Origin: Sipunculus nudus
Lineage: Eukaryota; Annelida; Sipuncula; Golfingiida; Sipunculidae
Assembly (NCBI GenBank): GCA_026874595.1
Contig: CM049306.1
Location: 3,734,019 to 3,798,018, forward strand
Length of the DNA stretch: 64,000 bases
Reading direction: 5' to 3'
Shown here piece after piece: positions 23,881 to 36,345 of this stretch. The stretch's first letter is position 1. Every line of letters begins with the position of its first letter. The translations under genes were made by a program, and so were the position numbers. Below the pieces are notes generated by a model, which worked only from the letters and a program-made list of their open reading frames with translations, had not been told where the DNA came from and made no database searches.

Positions 23881-24680
23881 TGTTACAGATGTCTCTTTTA
23901 TTGTATGCAGCAGTCTTACATGTGTATGTGCAGCGCTAGCATGGCCGTAGTATGGCGGCATAGCCCGGCCCACGCGTGGGGTCTGACGTGTAAACACAGC
24001 AGTCATGCTAGTCTGGGGCTTTCCCGCCTGGCCGAGCCGGGTCGGCCCACGTGTGAACCCTGATATGTAGAAACACAGCGTAAGTTGTTCTAGATGTTTC
24101 CTGTAACGTGTGTATTCTTGGGTTCTTTAGATTGTTCGGGAAATGGAAAGTTCTCGGCGTGAGGTGAAAAGTTATTAATAAGGGGCTGTGTTTAGAACCG
24201 GGAGAGAGAGAGGTGAGATATATTCCAGCAGACACGGAAGATTTTAAGTCAGTTTGTGAAGGTTTTCCTATAATTGCGGCAGTTATAGCTTTTCTTCGAA
24301 TTTGTAACAAATTTTAATTAGTCTTCAGTTTGCCTTTGGAATCACTACCCGAACTTCACTTTCGGATTACAACAAATTGATTTTGTGATTGAATTGGACT
24401 GTTGTTCTCTGAGAAGATTTATGTGAACTGTTCATCTGGATTATATGCTTTAAAGTACCTTTTGTCGCTGTGACAGTGGTGGTTTCCAGGTGCTGTCCAC
24501 TTTATTTATATACTTGTATTGATTTGCTGTTGTACTGTTGTTATACTGTGAAATTGTATTGATTTAGTGTACTGTAATGTTAAGGTTGTTTTAAGAATAA
24601 ATTATAATTATTTGTTAACAAAAAAAAACACTGACTTCTTTATTCATTCCCCTAGACATTTAACGCTGCCTTGTGTTACA
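23881..24680 (+). repeat. Longer LTR-like segment, start of fourth unit
   Basis: It begins TGTTACAGATGTC and ends TTGTGTTACA (800 bp). It keeps about 120 bp after GGGGCTTTC that the other three copies lack, and is several percent diverged from them. AATAAA is at about 24597. It is followed 43 bp later by the ATG of a gag-like frame, supporting a 5' LTR. Confidence 0.55.
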
Positions 24681-24723
24681 GAATCTTATTTTGTTTTATC
24701 TCCATAGCCAAATTAATGCTAAC

Positions 24724-25190
24724 ATGGCAGGTTTCAAACCTGAGACATTTGTTGAAGATCCCGACCCTGATCAACTTGAACAGTTGAAAAAGATCAGTTG
24801 TTGCGTTTGGGACATCCCTTAGGGATAGTTGTTAAAAAAGCTTTTAGAAAGCCTGATTTAATTGCTAAAATCATGCAAGATCTAGTTAGCAAAGGTTTAA
24901 TTGAAAAGAGTGAAGTGGAAACATAAAAAAATGACAGCTGTGCTATGCAGTTGGAAATGGAACATGAACTAGCATTAAAACAATAAGAATTAGAAAATCA
25001 AAGAGAACATAGGGAAGAAGATGAAAGGCTTAAACAGTTAGAATTAGAAAAATAAAGAGAAGAGAGGGAAGAACATGAAAGGTTAAAAGAGTTAGAAATA
25101 GAAAAACAAAAAGAAAAAGATATTGAGTTAAAACGACTAGAATAAGAAAGACCTAAACTGGAACATAGTCTACGTGCTGCCCCAACTCAC
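24724..25190 (+). pseudogene. Gypsy-type gag N-terminal remnant
   Basis: From ATG at 24724 the frame reads MAGFKPETFVEDPDPDQLEQ, then shifts frame after about 24 codons to continue with LGIVVKKAFRKPDLIAKIM. This resembles the N-terminal SAP-like region of metazoan Gypsy gag proteins. A highly charged Glu/Lys/Arg-rich coiled-coil-like segment follows, interrupted by several stops, then HSFDVTK. At about 25190 it gives way to an unrelated protein family. No protease, RT or integrase follows. Confidence 0.6.
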
Positions 25191-27245
25191 AGTTTTGATG
25201 TTACTAAAGTATTCTTTCAAGCGCATGCTGCCATTCCTATTCCGGTATGACCATATAAACTATGCAAGATTGGGCACCGTGTATCTGGCTGAGATGTCGA
25301 CTCTCCCACCAGAAGTCCTCTGCGAATTAAAGAAAGGCAGTTTTGTAGTGAAGCACACTGAGCGCCGTTTCAATCAGGTGTCTGTAGATCACAGTACAGA
25401 ATGGCTGAATGCTATAGGTAAAAATAGTGGAGGCATAGTGGGATAACAAGAGTAGCCTCTGCTCTCAGTAGATGAACAGTGTCATTCAATCTGAGAACAG
25501 TCATAACATATCATACAAAAGCAATGCTAAAAATTACTACAGACAATGGAGATGATGTGTGCACACACAACGAGTGCACGAAAAGCAGGATGGAGAAAGA
25601 TGACTGTGACGAAAGCAGGATATTTTTTAAGCTTTGGAACAGTGTGGTGTATTTAAAGATGGCAGTGGTTCATTAAAATACATGATCAACAAGGAAGTGG
25701 TCACCCCTCAGATTCAAGAATCACTGCTAAACGCGGAACATCTTGGACTAGGACAAATGAAAGTAGACGACTGTGAACCACCAGCCAGTGACAAACACCT
25801 AGATCTAAAAACACTAATTCAGAAGAACAAAGCAAAGACCTTTTCCTCATTGTACGCAGTTTAGCAGCTGTACAAGGACAAACACACTACCATTAAAGCG
25901 GACAGGAGCATACTTCAGAGGCTTATAACAGCATACAAGGCAGGACGCAAGGTGAACCTGGAAGATATACTTCAACATGAATTAATAACAGTGCCTTTAT
26001 CTTTGGCCACAACTAACGGCAGTTTACATTGCACCAACAAATCAGTGTTAGTTTCGATACTGACAAAGGACGTTCAAACATCTTCAAATATTGAAATCAA
26101 TGCACCCAGCTGCCTAATCATAGAATGCCAAACACTTGTGATGGCACTAGGAAAGCCATATGACATTAGGACTTTTGGTGAATATGCCAAGATGTTCGCT
26201 ATCAATGAGACGAAAATGGGATCAAAATACAACAGAATTGATGTCGTCTTCTTCAGATACCAAAACGATTTAATCAAGACGGGAACAATGATCAAACGGA
26301 GGCAACACTACCGTCCAATCCGCCGTAAATTGAGGCCGGGTCTGTTCCTCTCCCATCGGATTGGTACAGCTTTCTTTCACTGGAAGAAAATAAGGCAGAT
26401 CTGGCACTGCTCCTTTCTCAACATCTAACTGAACAAACCCTTACGGATAAACCAGTACTTGTAGTATCAGGAGGGTTTCATGAAGCAACAACAGTCATCT
26501 GATCCAGACCTAGATGTCTCATCTCTTAGGGCTGACCAAGAAGAGGCTGATACCAGGCTGATTTTACATTGTACTCCTGCTAATGTGGACACTTTAGTTG
26601 TGTCAGGGCGTGATACAGACTTCTCCTGCTTGTGGCACACTTTGATCAGATACAATGTACACGCCTACATGAAAGCCAGTACTTCGACAGCTCCAAATTA
26701 TATCCCAGTACACAAAATTCGAAAGTAGTGCGCACACTACTTGGATTCCATGCCATCACTGGCTGTGATAGTGTGTCCAAATTCAGTGGCCATGGTAAGA
26801 GAAAAGCGTGGGTTTTGGCCTTGGGAAGGGTGCTCTCACGGATGACACATACACTCAGCGGAAAAATTCATCTGCAAATTGTATCGTGTGCCGGAGGCTT
26901 CCACATGTTAAGATGTTTTGTACAGGTCATGCACAGGAAAGTCTGCCTACAACCTCAGATTCAGCCAGGTACCATATCATGCGTGCACTTTACCAATCAA
27001 GTGTTTGGAACTAGGCACACCTGCAAAATCCCATCCTTCCTCCTGTAACGGAGATGGGATGGATGAATCTAGATGGACATTTATTGCCACGGTTTCTTTC
27101 CCTCTCCAGCATGCCAAAAGCCTGCAGGGAGATTACTTCGTGTGGTTGTACGAAGGGGTGCCTCAAAAAACGCTGCAGCTGCAGGAAATTCCGCATGGAA
27201 TGCATCGAAGCGTGCAACAATTTATGCAAATATGCAAATTAAACT
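25190..27245 (+). pseudogene. Broken transposon-associated gene with CXC domain
   Basis: Pieces in several frames match in order a large invertebrate protein family usually found in many copies. These are DHINYARLGTVYLAEMSTLP (25.25 kb), a KTSGGI/GIIGI-like block, DQEEADTRLILHC with VVSGRDTDF (26.53-26.63 kb), LGFHAITGCDSVSKFSGHGK (26.74-26.8 kb), SLPTTSDSARYHIMRALYQS (26.94-27.0 kb) and a C-terminal cysteine-rich tail CGCTKGCLKKRCSCRKFRMEC (27.15 kb, CXC/tesmin type; one residue over shown as motif CxCxxxCxxxxCxC). Acidic residues in the EEADTR and DTD blocks suggest a metal-dependent nuclease fold, but that is inference. At least four frameshifts or stops make it non-functional. Confidence 0.6.
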
Positions 27246-28315
27246 GACAAAGGTAAAACAAATCATGAATGTGATTCTGGTCTCTTGTTCAACTGGAAAA
27301 AAGGTCCTAGGAACCCCCTGCATTCTGAGGAAAGCTCTCCTGACAATACTGGGGTCCTGTCCGCACACAACACCAACCGTTGCACCGGTAGGTCGAAAGG
27401 AACGGGCCGTGAAGCCTTTATCAGCAAGCCCAGCCGCCTGAATCGCATCACGCAGTACGGCTGCGATCCCTGATGACTGAAGTGCATTGTGTGGCAGGTT
27501 AAGCCGGAGAAACACAGGACCATTTGGCCTGGACCGGAGACTCGACGTTTTCCTAATGTACCATCTAAGAGCCACCACTGGATCGAGCCTTTCATGCGAC
27601 GCCGGAGGAATTCTGACTGTAAACCCTGACCGTTTAGAGTGGTTTTTAATGCCATGAAGTGTTATGGACATGGAACCATCGTCATGGAATAGCACATTCT
27701 CTGTAGAGAGAGGAGTTTCTGTTCAGTTAATGCAAGGGGATCGAACACCGTGCCCAGCGGTTCTATATCTGACGGACGAAGCATAACGACCAGCGCCAGC
27801 AGTGTCACAGCCTTCATTCTAAGGCGTGGCACGTCCAACTGTTAATTAGTGGGCCAACGCACGAACAAATAATGAAAAGGTGCAATGGGTGAAATAGGAG
27901 ATCTGATGAGGGGAGCTGTAGTTCCTTTCTTTATTAAGGCGTGTCACAGTTTTGTAATGTGGGGATGCACTGCTAGGTTCATGGTGCCTGTTGCTTGATA
28001 CATGCTCGACATACTGGCTAATGCCGAATCGAAAATCGATTTGGGTCTCTGCAAAGTATCGGACAGATAACACAGAAAGTCCGCCAGTACTGCAGTGTCA
28101 GTCGGCTTCCCGATCATCCAATCGTACTGGCACAATATTGTAAGTCGCCTAGGCGTAAGTGAATTGTTTGCGTGCACGAACCGAACAGTTAAGTGAGTCA
28201 AGCTTCTCTTCCCACGCACGCGCCAGGCTGAAAATTTCCGACGGTTGTTCTTTAGCGGTTTCGGTACAGCCTGACTGAGGGGAATGGCCGAGTCTTTGTT
28301 TAGTCGAATGCGCAA
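27222..28315 (-). pseudogene. DIRS-type tyrosine recombinase (broken)
   Basis: On the minus strand the N-terminal SAM-like part (28315-27850, with VLADFLCYLSD) is followed by a catalytic part. MLRPSDIEPL at about 27790 carries the first conserved Arg, and ARSFRPTGATVG at about 27345 corresponds to the HxxR block, with His replaced by Arg. The order RT, RNase H, YR reading leftward fits a DIRS-order retrotransposon. Several frame changes separate the pieces. The YR would have integrated a circular cDNA. Confidence 0.75.
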
Positions 28316-28329
28316 CGGCTGCGCGATCC

Positions 28330-28994
28330 CGAAGTCCTTCAGTCGCTGAAACCACGCCTGTGCTGGCCAGTGGGGTCCGATGACTGCATGTACATGTTGC
28401 TCCTTGTTGTTCTAGCACAGCGAGAACTTTCGGTATTAGTCGTATAGGACAGTTCACGAAATTGTTGTGCCGAGCCCAATCAGTTTGGGCTAATGCGTCT
28501 ATACCTTGTGAGGCCGGATCGTAATACCGACTGTTGAAAAGCGCCACCTGGTGAGACATTAGTGACGCGAATCTGTCGATTGTGTGGGGGCCAAACACGG
28601 AATCTATGAATTTGAATAGTTTTGGATGCAGTTTCCATTCGTGTCTGGAGGACAGTCTTGACAATCTGTCGGCATGGTAATTCTGATGGCCTTGTAGGTG
28701 TCGGGTTGTGAGCGATATTCCAAATTCCAGACAACGGCTCCAGAGAGACTCTGCAAAGTCTGATAGCCACTGGCTTGGACCCCCGAAATGATTGATGTAT
28801 GCTACTGTTGACACGTTGTCGGACAATACCTGAACGTGTTTGCCCCGAAGTTCTTTCTTGAATGACTCTAGACTCATTATTACCGCCAGAGGCTCTCTGT
28901 TATTTGAGTGCATTCGCCCAACACGTTGATTCCATACGCCACTGTCTTCTAATGACCCTGTCACTCCACCCCAGCCGGTGCCGGAGGCATGCAT
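28330..28994 (-). pseudogene. DIRS-type RNase H domain
   Basis: The minus frame reads HASGTGWGG, NNREPLAVIMSL, VQVLSDNVSTVAYINHFGG and GHQNYHADRLSR, followed by a block with IDRFAS and NSRYYDP. This is the RNase H and linker region typical of DIRS-family ORFs, in which the DN pair (LSDN) and HxxxxDxLSR are conserved. It is the longest intact frame of this element and abuts the recombinase. Confidence 0.85.
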
Positions 28995-29051
28995 CTGTAA
29001 CTAGCTGAGCGGCGATCTATGGTCGGAGCATTGACTTTCCGTTCCATGATT

Positions 29052-30150
29052 TTAGTCCCTGGAGCAACCACTGAAAATCACGTAAGACAGGTTGCGATAA
29101 TGGAAGTATATCGGACCATGACTTCCTGGTTGATAGTAAGCGATATATATTACGCAACAGCAACAGCAACAACGTAATTTTGCGATTTTTGATTTTGGAA
29201 TTTCAATCCAAGGTTCGTTATTTGTACCACATGTATCAATGATGAATCCGATGAAGTCGATCCTTGTAGTTGGATTCAGCTGAGATTTATTCCAGTTAAT
29301 ACAGAATCCAAGATCCTGTGAGGTATGCACCAGTAAGTCAATCTGATCAGTGATTTTTTTCTTTTGAGAACATTAAAATACAATCGGCCACATAAATTAC
29401 TGTTCTTAAACCTTGTTCCCTAAGATATACAAATACGGTCTTAAAACCTTGGTGAAGAAATATAGACTACACGATTACCCAAAAGGAAGTACAGTCTACT
29501 GGTAATAGTTGTTATGCCATTTAAAATCCCGATATTCCTGATAATCAGAGTGAACCGGTATACATGATGGAAGCCCTGCTTTAAATCTACAGAAATACAT
29601 TGATTATCAGCTTGTATAAGTTCTGCGATTGTGTCTATGCCCTCGTAACTAAATGTAGGGGCATCAATGTATTTGTTAATAATTCTCAGGTCAGTTTTTT
29701 TTCTTTCTATAGATGTCTCAGAAATATTATTAATTTTTTCGTGTATCATCATTGACATCTATGTTTATTTGTGGACAATACAATTACGACAGTACAATTA
29801 CTACCTACGTCTATCCACCAACAGAGATTTCAGGTCAGGTCAATTATGAGCCTTTGTTTGTTGCCCATTTTAGCTACTGAACCGATCGGGGAGATCCAAC
29901 GAGATTTATTTTTACATCTAATATTGCTGCCCTTGGCCAGTAGGCTTTGTATTTCACTGTCAATAAACGTGACCTGTGTCCTAGATAATGGTGCGTTCTG
30001 ACATTCAAAAGCTTCTGGGAATTCACGAAATCGAATACATACACCATATGATACAATGTCTATTATGTTGTTAGGAGCTGATATGGCATTCCAATGCGCC
30101 GCTGCCCGAGATAAACCTGTCGGAGATGGTAGGCACGTTTTGAATGGCAT
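29052..30150 (-). pseudogene. DIRS-type reverse transcriptase (broken)
   Basis: In order on minus: SRWISPIGSVAKMGNKQRLI (29.88 kb), NKYIDAPTFSYEGIDTI and ISVDLKQGFHHV (29.58-29.67 kb), then the region of the catalytic box at about 29385, which reads YVAD instead of YLDD, and LGFCINWNKSQLNP (29.30 kb). Replacement of the first catalytic Asp by Ala plus frameshifts means the enzyme is dead. Confidence 0.8.
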
Positions 30151-30199
30151 TGTTTAAGCCTGGTTCTTAACACGCTTAAGTGTTAACTTCATCCTGGTG

Positions 30200-30905
30200 T
30201 TATGTTGGTGCATAACGACGGTGCTGCACCTGTCTATTCGTATACTGACTGAATCTTTCTCTGTGGGTACGATTGAACGTATGGGAGCCGCGCTGGCCAC
30301 CTTGTCCCCGTCCTATTGTACGGCGATGGTTATTGGAGTCCTGTATAGATGCAAGCTGTACAGCTGATTTAAGAGTTTCTACACTTTCTGGTTTGAAAAC
30401 ACTATGGAGTTGAAGATTCCGGTACAGTCTAGCTGTGTTATCAACGTATTCACCTTTTATTAAAATGATGGCGAATTCTTCTATCGGGTACACTGTCTAA
30501 GCGTATGCACATGTGAAAAAATCGTTCAACCCTGTAGGATGATAAAAACTTTATTTGTGTTCAGCGATAGTGGCGCACTTAGAAATGATGCTGAACACTC
30601 TTAGATCATCCCTTTTCACACCAGATTTGTCTCTTTTAAATGTAAATTTGGGTCAAGCTTAATACGGCTTAGGGACTCACGAATGCTTTCGTACTGGCCC
30701 AATACGGTTTCGTAAGAGTCTCCCAGGAGACTGGGTACAAGAGCAGCCGCACCCTCCTGAACAGGCGTGGGAGCTTCGCAGTTTGGTGCAGGCTGAGTAG
30801 GTAGGCCCTGATTAGTAGGCTGTGCCTGGAGTTCGTTGTCATCTCCTTAACTCGGCAATCAATATCTTCAACTTTGGTGGATATGTGTGTCAGATATATT
30901 GCCAC
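30200..30905 (-). pseudogene. Gag-like region of the DIRS element
   Basis: Minus frames 30200-30493 (Arg/Gln-rich tail with YVDNTARLYRNLQ) and 30669-30905 lie upstream of the RT in the position of a DIRS gag-like ORF. Sequence similarity is weak. The assignment rests mainly on position and composition. Confidence 0.45.
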
Positions 30906-31783
30906 TGAACCTAGTTGCTGAACTATTTTTCAAGCTTCTCATCTGTAGACATAACTTAGCGAGTGGCTTAAATTTGACAGCTGAATAAACGGTGTCTCAA
31001 AAAAGTCACTAGTAAAGTACAGAGAATAAGTTGTATGCGACACCAGTGCCAGGTACCGTGCTACAAGCTTCCAATATCGCCCAGCTGCTCAGCGCCAGGG
31101 CAGACACCGATAATGTCCGTCAGAATCCATAAGACTATATTTTCAAAACGTCACTCGCCGCAAATCACACACATTTACACAGTTTGATCACAAAACTTCC
31201 GCGTCAAAGTCGAGCTTGAAAGACCCCGCTTATGTCCCTCACACGGGACCTCTTTTCGGCGGAAGTCACCGGAAAAGAATTAGTGAGATACGACACCACC
31301 AGGTGTCGTTCACGAACGGTAGGATTGCTCATATGACTACACTTAAGATGCTACGTCACAATAGATTCTTTGTTATTAAAGTCCGTTCATCCCCTCATGT
31401 CCACCTGTTTTTTGCTATGAAAAGTTTATTAGTTACATTTCAAGGGAAACAATTATAGTGGAGATCTACCTAACACCTTATTTAAGAAACATAATTATTT
31501 GAAAATATGAGAAATCAGTCTACATTTTACAACATATCAGACCCACTTATGGCAGTCAAGGTCATTGGTCACATGCAAAAACAACCTCAATCCACAGCTG
31601 CTGATTGGATAATATAATGTAAACACTCTAAAAATATAACCAGCCAAAACAAAGATGGCTACTCATGCAGGGAAACATTATATCCGCCAGATCGTTGTGA
31701 AAAAACTAAAAATTTGTAAAACATAATTAAACTGGAGATTTATTCTAAAAATTCAATTTGCCATATTAGGTTGTCACTTCAAT
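30906..31783. other. No recognisable gene
   Basis: An 80-residue frame at 31216-31458 (plus) has no family I recognise. It may include the terminal repeat of the DIRS element, but I could not match it to sequence on the other side. Confidence 0.3.
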
Positions 31784-33400
31784 ATTTGTATACCCAGACA
31801 AAGTCGGGATACTATGGTTTCATGACGGTCCCGCCGCCGCCGCCGCAGAAAAATCTTGTGAGCGGAATAACTAAAAAAATGTTTCACTGATCTTTTTCAA
31901 ACTTTACATTTGTATAGATATAGGTAAGAGGACGAAGCCTATTTAAATTGGGTCATGACCTTTGCTAGGGAGTGACCTTGACCTTAAAATAGATCCATTT
32001 TTGCTGAAAATAACACAACATCTTAAATATCTCAAGAAAGCTTGCATGGATTGGTCCAAAAATCAAGGTTACCGAAGATCTAGGATAGCCTTGTGATGTG
32101 CCGGAAACAGGTGGCGCCACCTATTTGCCTTTAAATACCCCCATAATTGCCACTTGACTGTGAGCATTATAAGTCAAAAACTAATAGACAAATTTCTTTC
32201 ATATTATAAAACATTTAAAGAGATCAGTTATGGGTTAAGGACTATTTAAATTTGGGTCATGACCTTTACCATGAGAGTGGCCTTGACCTTTTATATTTCC
32301 ATATTTGGTAAAAATCCCACACCTCTTATGATATCTCCAGTGTTGATAGCCATATGGATTTCAAACGTGACTTATGTATGGCCCTAGAACCCTATAGGTC
32401 AAAGGTCAAGTTCTCTGGACTCACATCTTTAAATATACTGTGGCTGCATTTTAGGCCAAACTTTTAATTCCAGATCTTCCATCTTGAACATATAGCTCAC
32501 TTGCCAATAGTGGATGATCCATATGATGCATTTTCCGCCAAACTTTTTATTTCAGACCTTTTATCTTGAACATATAGTTCACCTGCCAATAGAGGAAGAC
32601 CCCTATCAATTTTAGGTCACAAAGTCAAAGGTGAAGGTCACAGGAGCCATCTGTCCAAAAATTCTGATGATTACTCCAGCTTGGAATGATTTATCGATAT
32701 CAAACTTGACTTAAATATGGGTCATCAATAAAAAAAGATTCCTATTGATTTCGAGGTCATGAGGTCAAAGGTAAAGGTCACATGACAAACATCTTTGAAA
32801 AGATTGTGGACGCATTTTCAGCCAAACTTTTCATCTCAGACCTTTTATCTTGCACATATAGTTCACCTGCCAATAGAGGAAGACCCCTATCCATTTTTAG
32901 GTCACAAGGTCAAAGGTGAAGATCACAAGAGTCATCTGTCCAAAAATTCATTTCCTGATGATAACTCCAGTTTTGACGTATATATGTCCATCCATCTTGG
33001 ACATTATTCTCATCTACCCACCTACCTTCTCGTTTTTTGTAGAATAAATTAATACCCTTTTCTGAGGAGTGATTTGCCGTATTGGCCTGATAATGTGCGT
33101 ATCCATAGATCTTGGACTCCTAAATTTTGTACTCAAGACTAGTGGCGCCATCAGCAATCTTATTAGGTAGGTGTCCATCTGTACGTGTGCTTTGGGTGAA
33201 AATTGCTCATATCTCCGGATTGGTTCAAAGTATTGGTCTGAAATTTGGCATGTCCATCCATCTTGGAAATTTTTCTCGTAATCCATAAAGATGGCGCCAC
33301 CTACCTTCCCGTTTCCGTAAAATAGATTAATGCTCTTTTCTGAGGAGTGATTTGCACAATTGGCCTGAAGATGTGCATTATTTCATGTATATTCAATAAT
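31784..33400 (+). repeat. Dispersed repeats (CAGACAAAGTCGGGATAC and GGTCAAGG families)
   Basis: It starts at a GACAAAGTCGGGATACTATGG block with GCCGCCGCCGCC. It includes GGTGGCGCCACC at 32110-32121, then three diverged copies of the 289-bp type unit (GGTCAAAGG..., CATCTTTAAA, CAGCCAAAC, TTATCTTGCACATATAG), then GGCATGTCCATCCATCTT modules. No coding frame is credible. Confidence 0.65.
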
Positions 33401-33490
33401 AGTCTACTATATATACCTTTGGTGCTTATCTGATCTATATTCACCTTTCTATCTTGAAGTGGTATACATGTATGGTCCGAAGCTGTCAGT

Positions 33491-34200
33491 TTAGCCGAGT
33501 ATTTGTAGCCACGCTTTTTTTATTGTATGCTTTAACATAAGCCAATTGAACACCATAGACTTGGGAATTTTAATATCACTTAACACTTTAAATTTGCTAG
33601 TATTATCAACTAGATTTTTTATATATTTCAATTCTTTTTCTGAAAAATCCATAAAATATATCGATTCCCCGTTAATTTTTTTATACTTGTTATTCCTCAA
33701 GAGTTGTTCAAGAACACTAACCCTATCACAATGGTCACCCTCGTAGAAATTACACCCTTCAGATAAACATAGTTTATAAAAATTTATTCTTGCTTTATCC
33801 AGATTTGTACCTGGCACCTTGAACCCATATTTTGGCAAGATAAAACGAGGTATCGACTTCCATAATTTTCCTTCCTACTGACTTTTAAAAATATTATTTA
33901 TCCAGATTATATTCCGTGCCTTGACCATACTGGCCAAATCCGTGAACCCCAATCCTCCATTCTTTTTTTTCTTTTTTACCTGGACGCCGCAGTGCCATAT
34001 TAATTGGTCACATTATCCTTTACCTTATTGATAAAATTCCTTGGTGGAATTAACACATTACACACATACATAGCCTTTGGTAATATGAGAGATGTCTTTC
34101 TGTATAATGTTGAGTTTGACATCTTCCACATTCTAAGTGTTGAACTGATACTATCAATTATCTCATCAAAATTTCTTGTAAAACTTTGTTCTATGTAGTA
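33491..34200 (-). pseudogene. L1/Tx1-like LINE ORF2 fragment
   Basis: The minus strand, in several frames, reads a block of about 40 residues beginning EQSFTRNFDEII and ending TSLILPKAMYV (34.2-34.07 kb). It continues with NGGLGFTDLASMVKARNIIW (about 33.95 kb) and a 115-residue open frame 33838-33491 with KYGFKVPGTN. NGGLG...A is the conserved post-RT block of L1/Tx1-group ORF2 proteins. The N-terminal endonuclease and RT core are absent, and a poly-A-like run interrupts the frame near 33965. Confidence 0.65.
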
Positions 34201-35560
34201 TTCTTAGTATTCTTAGAACATCTTAGTATTTTATGTTGAGATCAACCCATTTATGAGCTAGATTTAGCTTTGGTTGATTCCCAGACTCTCCTATCCACGC
34301 TATCTCAGATTTCTCAGTTTAAGCAAAATATACTTCTCAAATAGATATATGTCTTCTCTAATTGTTTAAAGGAGTTTATGTTTCTAATTAAAAATGTCAT
34401 CTGCGTTTATTTGGTGTCCACTGATATCTAACCCCTCAATGTACGTGTAATCTTAGACCCTCTTAGTCGAAACTTCCATCGAGGATAAAAAAATATATAT
34501 GGAGATAATGGGTCCCATTGTCGACATCATCGTTGAACAGGGAAGTTACCTGTGAAGAAAAGTAATAACATCTAAAAAATGATGCGGGAAACCGAACTTC
34601 TTTAACACGTATACCCTTCGCATTAAGTGATATTACTTTTATGTCCATTTCCGTTCCCTTATCACATTTCTCCATTAAATTATATAAACACAAAAAATAT
34701 ATACTAAATTAAATACCAATTCGACATGAATTGTAGTGCATCAGAAAGAGGGGGGGGGGGGGGGGCGGTATGCCCAAAGTCTGGGGATCCTATGGCATCT
34801 CTGGTGCCAGACATCTGGTACCTGCAGCGGGGATATTGTGGTTATTACCTGATCCAGCTACGTAGGCGTTAGCTTTCAGGTAAATCTTCAAGGTCAAAGA
34901 TCCATTCATCCATTCTTTAGAAATGTCATTTTCTGTATTTTTTTTTTCTCAAAAAGTAATCAACTATACAAGTTCATGGACTACCTCCTTATAAAGGACT
35001 TAAACTTTAATAGGGTCATATCTAGCACATGCATACACATGCATTAGTCTCTTACTTCTATGTTTGAAATATTTCTCAAATAGTTTCCACGTGCTAGCAA
35101 AAGGGATATAAAATGTGCAAAACCGGGAAAGAATTGTAGGCGGCGCTATCGGTCTTAGTAATACTGATTTTCAGAGCAACCCACCTAAACTGAATTTTCA
35201 CCCTTTTCAAAGTCAATGCAATGCTTATAGTTAAGGTCATAACCTTTATTTGAAAAAAAAATATTTGTAGAGACAAGCATTATTTGCGGCGACAAGGGCG
35301 GCGGTTACACAACCGTCCTCAAACCATTGTGACTCCTACTTTCCCGTACAAGTATAGAATAATCATTTATTATTTGGATGCAGGTAAGGCCCGTAAACGC
35401 CGGTCAGATGCATACTTGAATCACACCCTGAGGGACCCCCGCGAATGGGAGAAACTTTCTTCACAGGGCGGACACCAGAGAGTGCGAAGTAGAAAAAGAT
35501 CCTGAAACAGATACAAGCCTGTCCCGGCCACACTAGTTGTGGCATGCACATCATTTATTT
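34201..35560. other. No recognisable gene
   Basis: AT-rich sequence with a 16-base G run at 34750-34765. None of the short frames has recognisable content. Confidence 0.4.
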
Positions 35561-36345
35561 TTAGCTCAGCTGACTGTAAGTCATCTGAGGTATATGTATG
35601 GCGCTTTGTCCGTCGTCCGTCCGGCCGTCCGGGCGTCCGTTAGCAGGGCACAAATCGTAACCGCAGAACCTAAAGGCTTGTAACGAAAAACCAGGAAGGT
35701 CCATAAAAAATTCCCTAAAAGAGGTGGCGCCACCTGTATTTTTTCTTATTTTACGAATATTTTTTTATTTGTCAGCTCAGCTGACTGTAAGTCAACTGAG
35801 GTATAGGTATGACGCTTTGTCCGTCGTCCGTCCGGTCGTCTGGCCGTCCGTTAGCAGGGCACAAATCGTAACAGCTGACCCTAGAAGCCTGTAACTAAAA
35901 ATCTAGGGAGGTCCATAAAAAATCTCTTTGGAAACCTGAAATTAGGGCACTGCGACCTATATCCTCCGAGCTATGGGGCTTGTAAGTACCCCCCCCCCCC
36001 CAGAATAATCAACAATTTGATACAAAACCTCCAATATCTTGATAATTAATGCATGGATTTTCATGAAACTTGCCTTGAATATTAACCATGACTAGTTTTG
36101 TTAGTTCCCTAAAAGTGGTGGCGCCACCTTTTTTTTTCTTATTTTTACGAATATTTTTTTTTATTTTTTTTACTTAAAAAAACAATAATGTCACTTTCTC
36201 AGCTGTGATTCCATCTAGTGTCCCAAAACCTGGTGTGTTTATTGATCACAAGTGGATGCCCTATAGTAATAACCCTGTCTGTTTTTCCCTTTGCTGTCTG
36301 TCTGCCTGTCCATCCATCCATCCAAAAAAATCTCCAGGTTGGATT
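35560..36345 (+). repeat. Two copies of the TTTAGCTCAGCTGACTG repeat
   Basis: TTTAGCTCAGCTGACTGTAA (35561) and GTCAGCTCAGCTGACTGTAA (35771) are each followed by CTTTGTCCGTCGTCCGTCCG and GGGCACAAATCGTAAC. Both include AGGTGGCGCCACCT-type palindromes (35723-35734 and 36117-36128). Confidence 0.7.

Larger units (their letters stand above)
20649..24008. repeat. Tandem array unit 3, internally deleted (3.36 kb)
   Basis: It follows unit 2 to 22554, then jumps to the equivalent of 19172, omitting about 7.03 kb (unit 2 12143-19171) with the four tRNA genes and the Gypsy remnant. The part before the jump is almost identical to unit 2. The part after it is clearly more diverged, with small indels. Confidence 0.9.

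Noticed and set aside
24009-24140. GGCCGAGCCGGGTCGGCCC block as a tRNA or SINE head
   Set aside because: No B box follows. It is the extra part of the longer LTR-like copy.
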